In this document: one piece after another, positions 20,023 to 33,744 of the stretch
Position numbering within the stretch: the stretch's first letter is position 1
Layout: every line of letters starts with the position of its first letter
The notes under the pieces: generated by a model
What the model was told of the DNA's origin: nothing
Seen by the model: the letters and a program-made list of their open reading frames with translations, nothing else
Databases searched by the model: none
NCBI RefSeq assembly: GCF_000143415.4
Contig: NW_003314442.1
Coordinates: forward strand, 62,001-126,000
From: Selaginella moellendorffii
Lineage: Eukaryota > Streptophyta > Lycopodiopsida > Selaginellales > Selaginellaceae
Length of the DNA: 64,000 bases
Reading direction: 5' to 3'
Translations under genes and position numbers: made by a program

Positions 20023-23000
20023 TTACAGCTCTGATAAAATGGCCGGGATATAGTGTGACAGTTCTGCAGTGAGAGACTGGAAGCCATTCACCAGCTGCGA
20101 ATGGAAATCTTGGTCTTCCTCCCCGATGAGCCTCGAGTGGATGCGTATCGCTCGCTTGCACACAGCCATAAACTCTAGCAATGCAGCAATCAGCTGCTGG
20201 AGCTCCTGGGACCGGAGCTTTGTCGCTGGCTCTCCAGAAAGGAAAGCCGAGCATACTCCTAGCACACCGCTGTTCACCTGAGAGTACAAGGAGCCATGAG
20301 CACAACAGTACTAGAAAAACACCACCCCAACGCTTACCTGTACTGCAACGCTGCCCTGAAGGATCCTTTGTAAGCTCTGCAGCCGAGGGAGATGGTCACC
20401 CTCGGAGTTGCGAGGCTCTTCGAGTTCATTTCTCAACGTAGCCGTCCTCGCTTCGATCATGCCTATGGCATTCTCTATGGGAGAGAACTCTCTCGACTCC
20501 GATTTGATCACGAGAAGCCGGTTTACCAGAGCGGGAAATGAGCCGTGCGTCTGCACGACCGTCCGCCTCTTCCACTGGTCCTCCAGTCCGCCTTGCGACT
20601 TGCCGTTTTTGGTAAACGGTGTATCAAACAGAAAGTGATCGAACACACGAGCACAGCTGCAAGCCGATGGTCGAGCAGCTATTCGTTCCTTCCGACTCTC
20701 CAAGTCCTCGCCTTCAAATATCGGATCCACCGAAGTTATTTGCAGATAGCACACGCCACTTTCTAGTTCGTCGGCTTTGACCTGGCGCGAATCTGGTATT
20801 ATGTGCAGCGTTTGGTCGGCACCCAGAACCAGCTCGTAGATGTGGCCCAGCTTCTCCATGATATCACCCAGGCGCACATCTTTGGCTTCCCTGTATACGT
20901 ACTCCCGTCGATTGAGCTTCCCAAACTGTTCCCCGTAGAAGCCGACACGGTAGTATGTCGCATCGATGAAGGGCAGCGGGCTCGACTCCTGCTCCACAAT
21001 TGACTCGTAAATAGCCGTCAGCGATGTGTGGCACTTGGCAAGCTGACCATAGGCTTTCCTGCTCTTGTGCACAGGAATCACCAGTTCCACAATCGCCGCA
21101 CAAAAATGGAAGAGCTCGGCCTGCGCAAAGAGCTTGTTGCCAAGCTGTAGATACTTGACAGCTGAATCCACCGTCAACTTCGACGCCCCATAGCCTTCTA
21201 CTTCGGCAGCCGATGCCTCCACTGAGGTGGCAAGCATCGGACAGATCCTGCGGAGCGCCTCCAGATTATCTCGCCCCCAAACTAAATCATTTCTCGCTAC
21301 CAAAGCCTGTAGACACCCATGCGTCAGTGTGAACATGCAACGGTAGCCCTTGCAGCTAAACTATACCTGCATAATGACGCCCGCTACGGCTACAGCACAC
21401 TCCGCAGCTTCGGCCCACGACTGCATTTCTTGGTGGGCGTCACAAAGGTGAAGCAGCCACATTATGTGTAAATCAGGCACATGTGCGTATGCGACTGCCA
21501 AGCTGTGGAAACTTTCTGCTGCCGCATACTTGTCCGTTGTCATTATGGTCCCCTGAAACATTACTCCAGTTAACCACACAGCGAAGTAGCAATATGCACG
21601 TACCAGGAGAGCGTGCTCGATACTTGCATCCAGAGCTTGCAGCAGGGCCACAGACATTTCTCGAACTTCCGACCACCGCCAGAGATTATCACGATCTCCA
21701 TCAACCGCGGCATCTAGACAATTCGCCGGGAGACCACATTCTTTCAACAGGCCATCACTTATTTCTTCTGAAGCCATTTCTTGCAGTGATCTTTTCAAAC
21801 GGCGAGCTTCGCCGCTCTCTTCAAAACTGCCATCAGGCTTCATCTGGGTGACCTGCACTTCAGACATTAGTTCTGAGAGTGTTATTGTCAGCATGACGCG
21901 CAACCTGGCTGTACTTTGAAAGTAATAAAAGGAGCTCTGCACTTGGCATCAAACACGTTAGAAACACCTGAGAAAACAGACACAGAGCTCACCCGAATAA
22001 GAATTTGAAGGCCCACAACAGCTCTCTTTCGTATCGAGTCGTTCCGATACACGGCAAGGTGCAAGAGATGGAACGCAATCTGCTTCAGGAAACGATCATT
22101 TTCTCTGCCCATTAGCGTCGCTCCATGACGTGTAAAGAGGTTGTTGAAGACAGGAAAGAATGCTTTCCAGAATATAAGAGGTTGGCTGTGGGAGAAGAAT
22201 CCCGTAAAAATAGCAGTGACACAATCCAGCTTTACGTAGTCAGTAGCAATGCTGTGCACAGACGCAACGTCTATGAATTTCTCCACTATTTCGAGCACCT
22301 GTAGGCTCACTGAAGTGCTAAGGTTCTCCTCCCAAAGCTCCTGTACAGTTCAGCTTGAATATAGAGAGCAACATCAAATCCATTTTCTTACGAGTTTCTG
22401 CCTCAGCATTGGGTGCAGGCTCTCGCGAAGAGCTCTGTTCGATGCCATTTTTCGAGAAGACTGTGCATGCGCCAAAGCTTCTCGTAGAGAGTAGGGCTGA
22501 CTTGGAGAATTTAAATGAGGACTTGGCTTTTTCCACAGGTGACCATTTTCCGGAGTTGCTTGAGGCTGCATCCACTGTAAAATGATGGTCTTAGTTATCG
22601 CTTTGCCTGAGATTCAGCACCTCACCTTCAGCTCCTGTCGAGAAGCTTGGCTAAAAAAAGTATGAACTGCGGGCGACAGCGTATCAGAGTATTTGGGTGA
22701 GTATGCACCTTCGCTTTCCGGTGTTTGCATTGGTAAAGCTCCACCCAAGGAATCATGCATCTTCCTATGCTGCACGGAGAATGGGAAAAGTAACTTCGTA
22801 GAAAAAGAGTTTACCTCAAAGAGGGAGAGACATTCTTCCATAAGTTTAAAGAAAAGTCTCGTACGAGCGACGCTCTGCTGCCATGCTTTTATCAATGACA
22901 TATCATCAAGATGTCGGATAATTTGTACAACGCAAATTAGAACTTCTCGTTTCTCTGTCGCATTAAGATTGTAAAACACTGGCATTTCATCCAGAATCTG

Positions 23001-26000
23001 AAGCACGCCCTTCAGAAAACGAGGTTATAAAGCTTGAATCGGAACATACCATGCCAACAAGTTGGAAGTACAGTTGTGATATGTACAGCTTGTCCTCGAG
23101 CTTCTGGTAGCGGCAGTCGAGCTCGTGCTTGCATGTGAGGACCACCAAAATGCGTGCTGCCTTTACAGAAACGCTTTAGAGCTCCCAAATACGAAAACTC
23201 AAATCTACCTTCGATCTTTGTGATAAATCATCGTGATCCCATGTCAGGAAAAGTTCTTGCATAAGGCTTGAAGCAAGATAGTTTCTGCAAATACAACAAA
23301 TTAAATACGCTTGTAAGAATGAATATGTCCGTACCTTTCAGAAGGGTCTCTTCCTGGCATTTCAATAAAAAGATCGTGGTCGCAGATGACTTGTAAGAAA
23401 GTCAGCTTACACTCGTGCAAAGAAGATTGGCAAACACCCGTAAACTTGTCAAAGTACAGCGCAATCTACAATAAAAAGAAGGCCTCGATTAGCAAACGCA
23501 AAAGTAACCAAAGCAACTTACTAGCTCAAACACTTGTCGGGGATCAACAACGGAAAGTAAATCATAGCAAAAGAATGCCAGACTGCTGTTCAACCTTCTG
23601 GCTAGGCTGAGGCCCTTTTTGGATCGATCGTGAACTTCCGTAAGCAAGCAATCGTACAAATTTGACACGCAGCGAAAAACTTCATCCGTTAGTTGCAAAG
23701 GTGGAGCATCCTCGTCTGCAAGGCAAGTTAATATCGGTAAGAAAGGTAGTTAGAAAAATCTGACCAGTAGGAAGGTTTTCCGGGAAAAGTCTAGCTTGCT
23801 CTAAAGCCATAGATCTAACGATCAGTTCGAAGAACACCCAAGCCATTGACAGCACGTCATCATATACAGGTCCAACTCGGTAGCCTTTTGCCTGCAAGAA
23901 AACTATTTCATGACAAGCTAACGAAGTTCCGATACTGCTACCTTGCTTCTAGCCAAGCCCCTCCAAACATTACACAATCCAGGGTAAACAGGAGGTCGAC
24001 GCCCACCAAAATCATCAAAAGCGTAGTCAATAAATTGAACAAGATAGCGGTTTCGTTCGGCCCCGTCAGACGATTCTTGTTGCACCCTGAAAAGTTTCAA
24101 AACTGAGCGATACATTCCATTTTTTTAAAAGAAAAGAAAAGAAAACAGACCTTGTAAGTATATTCACCATGGCACGAAATGCAGCAACCTGGCACCAGCA
24201 AAAACGTATTTACAGCACAAATATAGAACTCCACATCATTAACCTGAAGGGTTTCCCCGCTGTCACTGATCAGATGCAACAACATATTCATCAAAGGTTG
24301 CAAAAATTGGAGCATGGACGTTGAATCCACATTCTTCAGACTGTTGATTGGCTGGTATTCATATAAGTGTTAGGACTCTTCAATAAAATTGGCGAACAAA
24401 CACAAACCTCCAAAAGCTCGGAGCCCCAGGGAGCATTGGCCCTTAAAATGTGGCGATCAAATTCTATAGTGAAGTCCCTAATGCGCTCGTTTACTGAATA
24501 TAATGAGGAACAAAGACGCAAGCGCAGCCTCAGCAATGCCCTCCCATCTTCCAAATGCTCAATTTTGTCCTGAAGAAATAACAATATGATACCAGTGAGC
24601 TATTTGCGACAGTACCTTTACAGAGTCTTGAAGATAATGCGGAACAAGATCCTTTAGGATCGGAAGGCTGGCATCAGAAAAGCGCATGCTTCTGTCGAAG
24701 AGACAATCAAGAATAAGTTTCAAATTTTCAACACACGTACTGAGCACCAGCTAAGAGGGGCAGGATAGCGTAGCCGACGACTACCTGCAACAATACCAAA
24801 AGTGAGAGACATGATGTTAGAGGAAGGAAAACAGCGTACTGGTTTTGGAGCCTCGAGTTTCATATTAAGATCCACGTGGAATAAAGTAAACAGAATGTGA
24901 TGTTGTGCCGTTAGTACCGCCGGCAAATTCATTTTAAATTCGTCATGGTAATATGCCGTTCGAGAAGCCACAGCAATTTGAGAATATGCCCACTCTCGCA
25001 TGCCGGATTCAGCGTCACGGGGGTAAATAGCCTGGTGTAAGAAGAACTAAGCATCTGGCTCACAAATGCAAGACATACCTCCATTGCAGGCGTCTGGAGA
25101 TCAATGTCATCCTTTCGGACCTCCACCCTGATGAAGAGATTCCTCTTCTTACTAAACGTTACAGACAGCGGGTACACGTAAAGGCAGTGTATCGACTGCG
25201 TAAAAGGCTCACTCTTTGTAAAATGCCGAAACTCCATAAGAGGATGCTGGGAAAGATTAAAATTGTTAGGAACAACGCGTCACCACAGCACATCACTTAC
25301 ATCTGCAGGCAGCAATCGCTGCTTCACCTCAACGTTCCCAACCCGTCTCTTTCTGTTGTCCAAATCCGCATCACTGCTCCTTCCATCTGCCTCGCCGACC
25401 TGACTATCCTGGTTGTCAGGACTGCTACATACTGATGCTGCGTCTGGATCTAGATCCTCGGGGGCAAGGCGCTCGACTTCAAAGCGCAACGTAGCTTTGA
25501 TAGGTTTATGAGCTTTCTTCTTCGGATCCTGCAAACATACGGCTCAGAGCGCCGGGCAGCAATGATCCTTTACAAACCTGAAGCCAGTCTTCATTGTAGC
25601 ATTCCTTTACACGATTAAGGCCCGGAACGTCTAGCATGATGGGGTGGCCAAGACGCTTCCCCCCTTCCCCAACCGCGTCTGCTCCAGAGAGGGGACTGCT
25701 TGGAGAAGAGATACCTGTCATTGCCCCAGTTACACTCAAGTCAAACAACGGGACGGTGGCCCAAGCAAACGGCTCTTTGAATGGCATTATTCGAGCCCAT
25801 ACTTGGAGCCTTTGCTTCTCTCTTTCCGTCAAATGAGCCTGAAGACAGCGGTTAGCTTCACGGCCAGAGCTGATCAAGTAAAGAAAAACGTACAGGCTCC
25901 TTACGCGAATACACAGAGGATTTTACGCCACCTTCCTCAGTTGCATGCTTCTCGAGCTGCACAAGCATACAAATGGATGCCGAAGGAGCATCCACCGAAA

Positions 26001-27006
26001 AGATGGCACGCCTTTGGATAGCCACCGTTCCCTGAATGAGAATGTGAGACTAGGTGCGGAGTATGCGCGCATCACAAACCTCGCAAAATTCGCCAGGAAG
26101 GAACTCGAAATAAAAATCTTCAGACAGTTTTTCCCGCCTTTCTCGATGATAGAGGCTGAGGCTCCCATAGATTGGCTCTGCAGCGGACAGGCAGGCGTGA
26201 GGCAAATTTGCAGCTGCGAAGGCGGATCCAACGTACCCACGAAACCTGCTTGAAGCTTGAGTTGTAAGACCTTGACGGCAACCTTGAGACCACTGTCGCA
26301 AACAGCAAAGACGACAGACAGTTAAGTAGGGTAAATGCAGAGAAACACCACAACCTGCCAAGAGAAGCTGGAGGGGGTTCCGGCAGTCGCTGGCCACTTA
26401 TAGCGCCTCTCTCGGATTCCCAGTTGAATGCAGGCTCGTAAGCATGAAGAGGGGAGGGGCCGAGATGCTGCTGCACAAAGAGAGGGGAGGGGGGGGGGGG
26501 ATTTATTCCTTCCACCACCGAGAAAGTGAGGACTGCACCTTCAGCTTCTTTGTACGCCCGGGAGTATTGGTGGCCTCTTCGCTGTCACACGCGCTTGGGC
26601 CCTGGCGCAGGTTGGAGAGGTGTAACTCTTGCAAGGGAAAGGCGCATCAACAAAAGAGTGTGAGTGCGGGGGAACGAGGCAGCGGGCAGGCAGAGAGCTC
26701 TTACCGGTTTCTACATCGGTGTCGGGTCCCTCGAAAATCTGATTGTGAAAGGCAGGGCGCGAGACGCTTTGGTAGTGGCCGTACTTGGCGTCATCCGTGA
26801 GCCAGGCCGAGCTGTAGGATTGCAAGACAAGCTTGAGATGGGGGCAGTGCTCCGCATCTGCTTGCAGCTGCTGCAGCCAACACCAGCAATCAACAATAAG
26901 CTCCCCAGGATGAACAAACCTGTGGATCCAGCTCCAAGGCGCTTGACGGGAACGCCACTCCCCGGCTCATCCTCTTGAACCGCTGCCCGCGACCGGGAGC
27001 TGCCAT
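20023..27006 (-). CDS. SPK1: SPIKE1, DOCK-family Rho/ROP guanine nucleotide exchange factor
   Basis: A 7-kb minus-strand gene with roughly 30 short exons. It starts MAAPGRGQRFKRMSRGVAFP and continues YGHYQSVSRPAFHNQIFEGP and AYEPAFNWESERGAISGQRL, the SPK1 N-terminus. The C2-like DHR1 region has HCLYVYPLSVTFSKKRNLFI and RVEVRKDDIDLQ. Middle blocks include LVPHYLQDS, PPVYPGLCNVWRGLARSK and LNSSLAFFCYDLL. The catalytic DHR2 domain has TVDSAVKYLQLGNKLFAQAE, FIDATYYRVGFYGEQFGKLN, REYVYREAKDVRLGDIMEKL and FDHFLFDTPFTKNGKSQGGL. It ends AELSHYIPAILSEL. SPK1 activates ROP GTPases and, through SCAR/WAVE-ARP2/3, controls cell shape. The order is collinear with the Arabidopsis protein (about 1,830 residues). 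I found no clear frame break, though individual exon ends were not all resolved. Confidence 0.93.
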
Positions 27007-27370
27007 GGCGATCTACCTAGAGGCACGCTAGGACGCAATGCAGGTGCGCCCTACCATTCACCATTCACACTGTTGCATTGTGGCTCACCCTTGCGCACCA
27101 AGCTACGTGACCTCCACGCGACATCATCATTCCCGCCTTGGCCGCCCTCCCTCCTCCTCCTCCTCCTCCGCATCGCCAGCGCCCTAGCCCAGCCAACCTG
27201 GGATATTCCATTCCCCACTACCACGTGGACGGTGAGGATGGTCATTATATGCTATGAAACTTGGATGGGAATGGGATGGCAGCGCTTGCTTCCTACCCAG
27301 AAAAGGACAGCGCACTAGAGACCGATCCATTGGCCGACCTGGCCGCCACCAGCAATCGCTCCAGCCAGAA
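27007..27370. promoter_or_regulatory. Divergent region between SPK1 and beta-galactosidase
   Basis: 364 bp between two divergent start codons. It contains a run of CTCCTC repeats near 27150-27170 that resembles the CT-rich leaders of plant genes. No coding sequence was recognised. It should hold both promoters. Confidence 0.45.
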
Positions 27371-30300
27371 ATGCCGCCGCTCCTCCTCCTCCTCCTCCTC
27401 CTCCTCCTCGCCGCCACGCTCCTCCATGTCGGCCTCTCCGACACCGTGGCCTATGATCACAGGGGCCTTATCATCAATGGCCAGCACCGGATGCTCATCT
27501 CGGCATCCATCCACTACCCTCGCGCAGCTCCTCAGGTATAGCCACCCATCTCCGATTCTCTACGCAACCTCTGAATTCATCTGCAGATGTGGAGCCAGCT
27601 CATCTCCAATGCCAAAGCCGGTGGAATTGACGTGATCGAAACGTACGTCTTCTGGGACGGGCATCAGCCCACCAGGGACACTGTAAGCTCTTCCCCGGGC
27701 GCTTGTACAGACTTGATTCTTGCCTCATTCCCTCCAGTACAACTTCGAGGGGCGATTCGACCTGGTTTCGTTTGTCAAGTTGGTCCACGAGGCGGGCCTA
27801 TATGCCAATCTCCGGATCGGCCCTTACGTGTGCGCGGAATGGAACCTCGGGTGAGAATCTCTCTCCTTCGTTGCATGCAACAACATTCCTTGGTTTTCAT
27901 CAGGGGCTTCCCCGTGTGGCTCAAGGACGTGGCAGGAATTGAATTCAGAACAAACAACCAGCCCTTCAAGGTATGATTCACGCGCTCGCTGCTCAAGATT
28001 GCATCCGCCCCCGGCACCCAAGTTTGTCAACTCTTCAGGCGGAGATGCAAACGTTCGTGGAGAAGATCGTGGCGATGATGAAACATGACAAGCTTTTCGC
28101 GCCTCAGGGTGGACCAATCATACTGGCTCAGGTACTCTTGCATTTCTTGATTGTGTGCAAAGAAAAGCAGCACAGATTGAGAACGAGTATGGCAACATCG
28201 ACGCGGCATATGGAGCGGCAGGAAAGGAGTACATGGTGTGGGCCGCAAACATGTCCCAGGGTCTCGGCACGGGTGTGCCCTGGATCATGTGCCAGCAGTC
28301 GGACGCACCAGACTACATCGTGAGCTTTTGATTATATAAGGCTTTCATGACACCCTTTCGCTCCTGCAGCTAGACACTTGCAACGGCTTCTACTGCGATG
28401 CCTGGGCTCCCAACAACAAGAAGAAACCCAAAATGTGGACCGAGAATTGGAGCGGCTGGTGAGCCACGTTTGAGGAAGGTTGAATGCCCCTTGGTTATGT
28501 CTTGGATCACCCACAGGTTCCAGAAATGGGGAGAGGCATCCCCGCACAGGCCCGTGGAAGACGTTGCCTTCGCTGTAGCCCGTTTCTTCCAGCGCGGGGG
28601 AAGCTTCCAAAACTACTACATGGTTGGGGGTTGGGCTCTTCCTTGCAATGTGCTAAATCTCGTCTGGAAACCTTGCAGTACTTTGGCGGCACCAATTTCG
28701 GGCGATCATCCGGAGGCCCATACGTTACGACCAGCTACGATTACGACGCACCCATTGATGAGTTTGGTAAAAGGGTTGTGTGCCGCAGTATACCATGCTA
28801 ACGCGCGTAACGTGCAGGAGTAATTCGCCAGCCCAAATGGGGCCATTTGAAGCAGCTGCACGCTGCAATCAAGCTCTGCGAAGCCGCGCTTGGCTCCAAC
28901 GATCCCACCTACATTTCCTTGGGCCAACTGCAAGAGGTAAACACGGGCTTGTAAACCTGGTCTTCACCCTCTTGCAGGCCCATGTCTACGGGAGCACGTC
29001 ATCCGGAGCTTGTGCAGCTTTTCTGGCAAACATTGATTCCAGCTCCGATGCCACCGTGAAGTTCAACTCTCGGACGTATCTTCTACCCGCCTGGTCTGTC
29101 AGTATTCTCCCCGACTGCAAAACAGTCAGCCACAACACCGCTAAGGTCTCTCACTCTCTCTCCCTTCTTCTCATGCTGACGATGAAACGTTTCTATCCGA
29201 AGGTGGACGTTCAAACAGCCATGCCAACAATGAAGCCCTCCATCACGGGGTTGGCCTGGGAATCCTATCCTGAACCAGTCGGAGTGTGGAGCGACAGTGG
29301 TATTGTGGCGTCGGCATTGCTCGAACAAATCAACACAACCAAGGATACAAGCGACTACCTTTGGTACACCACAAGGTGGATTTTGACTTTTCTCCGGCTA
29401 CCTGGAGCTTTGCTTACACCCTCTGGGCAGCCTGGATATCTCTCAAGCAGATGCCGCGTCTGGAAAAGCACTTCTTTATCTTGAAAGCATGAGAGACGTA
29501 GTTCATGTCTTTGTCAACGGAAAACTAGCAGGTAGCTGGCTTTCTAGATTTCCCGCTCTAAACACTTATATGGCATGATTCAGGCAGCGCAAGCACAAAG
29601 GGAACCCAACTGTATGCCGCTGTGGAACAGCCTATCGAGCTAGCCTCGGGGCACAACTCCCTGGCGATTCTTTGCGCTACGGTTGGCCTACAGGTTGTCT
29701 ATCTGACCAGCGCAAGTGTGTGCGGCTTTCTTACTTCGCTCCGCAGAACTATGGTCCATTTATCGAGACATGGGGTGCCGGCATCAACGGCTCGGTCATA
29801 GTCAAGGGCCTTCCCTCGGGTCAAATAGATCTCACTGCTGAAGAATGGATACACCAGGTTCGCTCGCCACAATGAGCCTTTTGTTATTCTGTGTGGACGC
29901 AGGTAGGCCTCAAGGGGGAAAGCTTGGCCATCTTCACGGAGAGCGGATCTCAGAGAGTGAGGTGGTCGTCGGCAGTCCCTCAAGGGCAGGCATTAGTGTG
30001 GTACAAGGTAATCTTCCAACACCATGGTATCACATGTATCGTGTGGATTGCAATGCAGGCGCACTTTGACAGCCCCAGCGGCAACGATCCGGTGGCTTTG
30101 GACTTGGAAAGCATGGGGAAGGGCCAGGCATGGATCAACGGGCAGAGTATTGGGCGCTTTTGGCCATCCTTGCGTGCACCTGACACTGCCGGATGCCCTC
30201 AAACGTGTGACTATCGCGGCAGCTATTCCTCTTCCAAGTGCAGGAGTGGCTGTGGCCAACCTTCTCAGCGATGGTGAGCTATGGACCTTGTACAAGATTA

Positions 30301-30432
30301 CCTAACGTCTCTACCTCTAGGTACCATGTTCCACGCAGCTGGCTCCAAGACGGCGGAAACTTGGTGGTGTTGTTTGAGGAGGAAGGTGGCAAGCCGTCTG
30401 GTGTGTCATTCGTGACCAGGACGGTGGTTTGA
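27371..30432 (+). CDS. Beta-galactosidase, glycoside hydrolase family 35
   Basis: About 17 short exons. The start [20 protein letters not shown] is a strong signal peptide, encoded by CTCCTC repeats. The GH35 barrel follows: [81 protein letters not shown] (acid/base Glu), [39 protein letters not shown] (nucleophile Glu) and [20 protein letters not shown]. The C-terminal beta domains have [51 protein letters not shown] and [20 protein letters not shown]. The protein stops at FVTRTVV, so it lacks the SUEL lectin domain found in some plant members. It probably trims galactose from wall pectin or xyloglucan. The exact clade is not assigned. Confidence 0.92.
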
Positions 30433-30552
30433 GCAGGCGCCGGCCCTGCTTGCTTCTTGTGCTTGCTGAGGTAACTGGGCCGACAAAACAAGCCTAGTAC
30501 ATATATATATCTATATACAAATTTCTGGGATCCCCTTTCAAGTGGGCATGGC

Positions 30553-32369
30553 ATGTCCAAGAAACGAGCAGCGCCCAAGGGAGATAGCAGCGGGCATTTT
30601 CTATGGAGCGCCCCGAGGAGGCGGTCATCAACAGCCCCCTCGGCTCTTGCACTTGCTACGCGACATCCGCAGCGATCTTGGCCAAGAATCCACACCCATT
30701 GCGGCCGGGTTAGTTGACTGTTGTGCTTTGGCTGTTCGAGTGAAGAGTGCTTTGGAAGTTGGAACAGGGATGCTTGGGCCACGTTCGCGAGGCAAGAGCA
30801 GGCCCTTCAATACGCCGACTGTCACCGCCATGGCCTCGCCGTCTTCACGTACCAAGACCACACAACGGGCCAAAGGCGATTCCTTGTGACCTCTCACCTC
30901 GAGTTCTGGAGGAGGTGGGCCTCCTCCCCCGGACCTCATGATTCTAACGCATCGTGCACCGCAGATACGAGAAGATGCACGGCAGCTTGAGGCACCACTA
31001 TGAAATTATACGCGAGGTAAGATTGCTGCCCGAGCTGTAGGTGGGCTGGATGCACATTGCTGCGCATGCATAGAATACCCCGTGCAATCTCTACTTCGAT
31101 CTGGAGTTCAACCGGCACACCAACCAGGGCGCGGATGGCGATGCCATGGTCGACCTCCTGCTGCAACTGCTCGCCTCCACGCTCTACGAGGCTTTCTCGA
31201 TCCGCTACAACATGGCCTGGACACTGGAGCTCGACTCGTCAACCGCAGGTAATACTAGTCTTAGCAGACACAAGGATTCCTTCCTATAATGGCTTTATAG
31301 ACAAGTTCTCTCGGCACCTCATCTTGCGCATCCCCAACACCGCCTTCAGGGACAACTCGCATGCAGGGGAGTTTGTTGCTCATGTAGGTGACCCTATTCT
31401 CTTTTCCATGTTGGGATAATGTTTTGCTGCAGCTGTGCTCGCGGATACATGTGCTTCGCGGGCGTGACAAGCACCTGGAGGAGCTTTATGTCATCACCGA
31501 TCACTCTTCCACCCCCAGGTTGTTTGTCGATCAGGCTGTCTACTCGCGTAACCGTTGCTTCCGCCTCGTCTTCTCTGCCAAGGCTGGAAAGACGGCCATC
31601 CTGGTCCCGACGTACAGATTCGCCTCCAGCTCCGAAGTGGTCATGGTCAGTCCCCGCTGCTCCTCCCTGGAGGCCTGACTTCATACAAAGCCGTTGCAGG
31701 ACGATATTACAACGTTCATGCAAGCGCTCGTTTGCAACGTGGATGCGAATTGCGAGACACTTCTCACATTTGATCGCGGGGTAGGCCTAGTATATCCTTC
31801 TCATTTGTTGTTAATTATCCGCTGAAGGCTGCTGGCAAACACCCAAAGTCGCTCTCCAATATCCAGCCTCAACATAGCGTCGCTTCGGAAGCATCGCCAT
31901 TTGGTGCAGTTGATGCGTTTGTGGAATCAATTTCATCCTTTGGAAACACTCCGGGTGCGTATATCCTACTCGTGCGTTCCTGTCTGATGCAACGCAGGAA
32001 AGATTCGAAACTGGTTTTGGTTTTCGGAGCTCGGCATTATTGTCTATAATATTTCGGGCAACCGTTTCTGCGAGCGAGTGGGAAGGCAGCACAAGAGCAA
32101 CAACGGTATGATTGTGTGTCTTGTTCTTTCTTTTGTTGACGCGTCAACCACTCTATGCAGTCATGTACATCGTCAACTTACGACGAGCAAGCTACTATCA
32201 AAAATGTCATGATCCGGATTGCAGGGGTAAACGGCTATATAACTAGAGCGAACTTGACGAGTTACTGTGCCCAGGATACAAATCTCCTGTGAGACCTGTT
32301 CCATGCCATGTTCTCCCACCTGCAGGTTTGCACACACACGACGCAGACACACAGACATACAGGCGGTGA
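30553..32369 (+). CDS. PRIMPOL: PrimPol, DNA-directed primase-polymerase
   Basis: About ten exons. The start at 30553 ([16 protein letters not shown]) is the first suitable ATG and is uncertain. Exons then give [40 protein letters not shown] and [20 protein letters not shown], whose DLE is catalytic motif I (DxE). [20 protein letters not shown] holds the SxH motif, and [20 protein letters not shown] holds the third catalytic Asp. The C-terminal UL52-type zinc finger is [20 protein letters not shown] plus [16 protein letters not shown], with Cys, His, Cys, Cys all present. A short tail ends at 32369. PrimPol re-primes stalled replication forks and bypasses lesions in nucleus and mitochondria in animals. 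The tail appears too short for the animal RPA-binding motifs. Confidence 0.88.
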
Positions 32370-32454
32370 ATGCATCTTTTATCCGTGTCGTCAAAATTAC
32401 AGCGCCTGCGTTCTGTTGTTCAATCCTCTCCTTCCTTCTCGCCTTCCCCTTCAG

Positions 32455-33744
32455 TGGACTCTGCACCAACTTCTTCGTGAGTGCCGCAAGGTCCTCCCGG
32501 GCTTCAGAGAATTCTCCCTCTTCCATGCCTTCCCGGACGTAGGCGCGCTTGGCGTACATGAGATCAAACTTGTGATCAATTCTGGAGAAGACTACTGCGT
32601 TAGACATCATGCAGACGGCTCTTTGGACTCGCCCCCGGGAACAACTGTTGGTGGCTGGTAGTTGATGCCAGACTTGAAGCCTGTGGGACACCAATCAACA
32701 AACTGATGGGTCTTGATGGTTCTTAGGGACCACGTCACCTCGGTACATGAGGCAGCAGGCCATGTACTTGCCGTGACGGGGGCACTTGGCCATCATGGAC
32801 GCGGGCTCGAACGCCGTACCCGTTATCTCGGACACGGACAGCTGCTCGTCGTAAGCCTTTTCTGCGGATATGACTGGAGCGTACGAGGATGAATCCGGGG
32901 ATAAGGCACCAAGTTGGTCTGGAACTCTGTAATGTCGGGCACCATCGAAGCGGAGCAACGTCGTCAGGGACGATATCACCTGATCGTCACACGCACACAC
33001 GCACACAAACAAGCATACCTGTGGCACGAGCCTGTTGAGTTTGGTGTAGGTGATGCCGAGTGAGCGGCGGCAGCTGTTGTAGATGGCCAACGTCGGTGTG
33101 CTCCAGCAGGGAACGGGTGGAGGGCACGCTGTTGTAGGGCTCCACAACAACAGCCGTGGACACTAGAGGCGACGGCTAGACCGTAAAGTCAAGATTCGAC
33201 TTCTTGCCGTAGTCAACCGAGAGGCGCTCCGGAGCCCCACGGCGTTGAAGATAAGAAAGCCTTCAATTGTCTGCAAGCTTCCTGATACGGTCCGAATTTC
33301 GGTCCAGGCACAGGTCGACGATCTCCGTTACACGGTCCGACACACGTTATCGACGATAGCCTTGTTGTCGGGCACTCACTTGAGTAATGGCCACGGGCGA
33401 AATTACTAGCGGCATCTTCCTTGCCACTGATAAGTTGCTCGGGTGGAAGAGTTGACTGTATACCAGTCCTCACTTCTATCACCGTGGGTTCCAAGTCGAG
33501 GAACAACGAGCGCGGTACGTGCTTGCCCGCACCTGTCTCGCTGAAGAAAGTGTTGAAGGCGTCGTCACGTCCGCTAATTCTGTCAGTCGGCATTTGGCCA
33601 TCTGGCTGAGCACAGCAGGGCTCGCTCAAAACAAGCAAGCCTCATAAATTGGGAGTATTTTAAGTAGCTGGATTCCATGCTCCAGAGCTCCCAGCAAGCA
33701 TTGGACCCTGCTTGGCCAATGTGGATGGAGATGCACTCCATCAT
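32455..33744 (-). pseudogene. Alpha-tubulin pseudogene
   Basis: Read on the minus strand it begins MECISIHIGQAGSNACWEL at about 33741-33744. It continues in changing frames through [104 protein letters not shown] and [19 protein letters not shown], to [16 protein letters not shown] and [13 protein letters not shown]. Segments are missing (for example the GTP-binding Gly-rich loop) and several frameshifts and stops occur. One GT-AG intron of about 43 bp remains after LNRLVPQ, so it came from a genomic duplication and not from retrotransposed mRNA. Its 3' end converges on PrimPol within about 90 bp. Confidence 0.87.
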
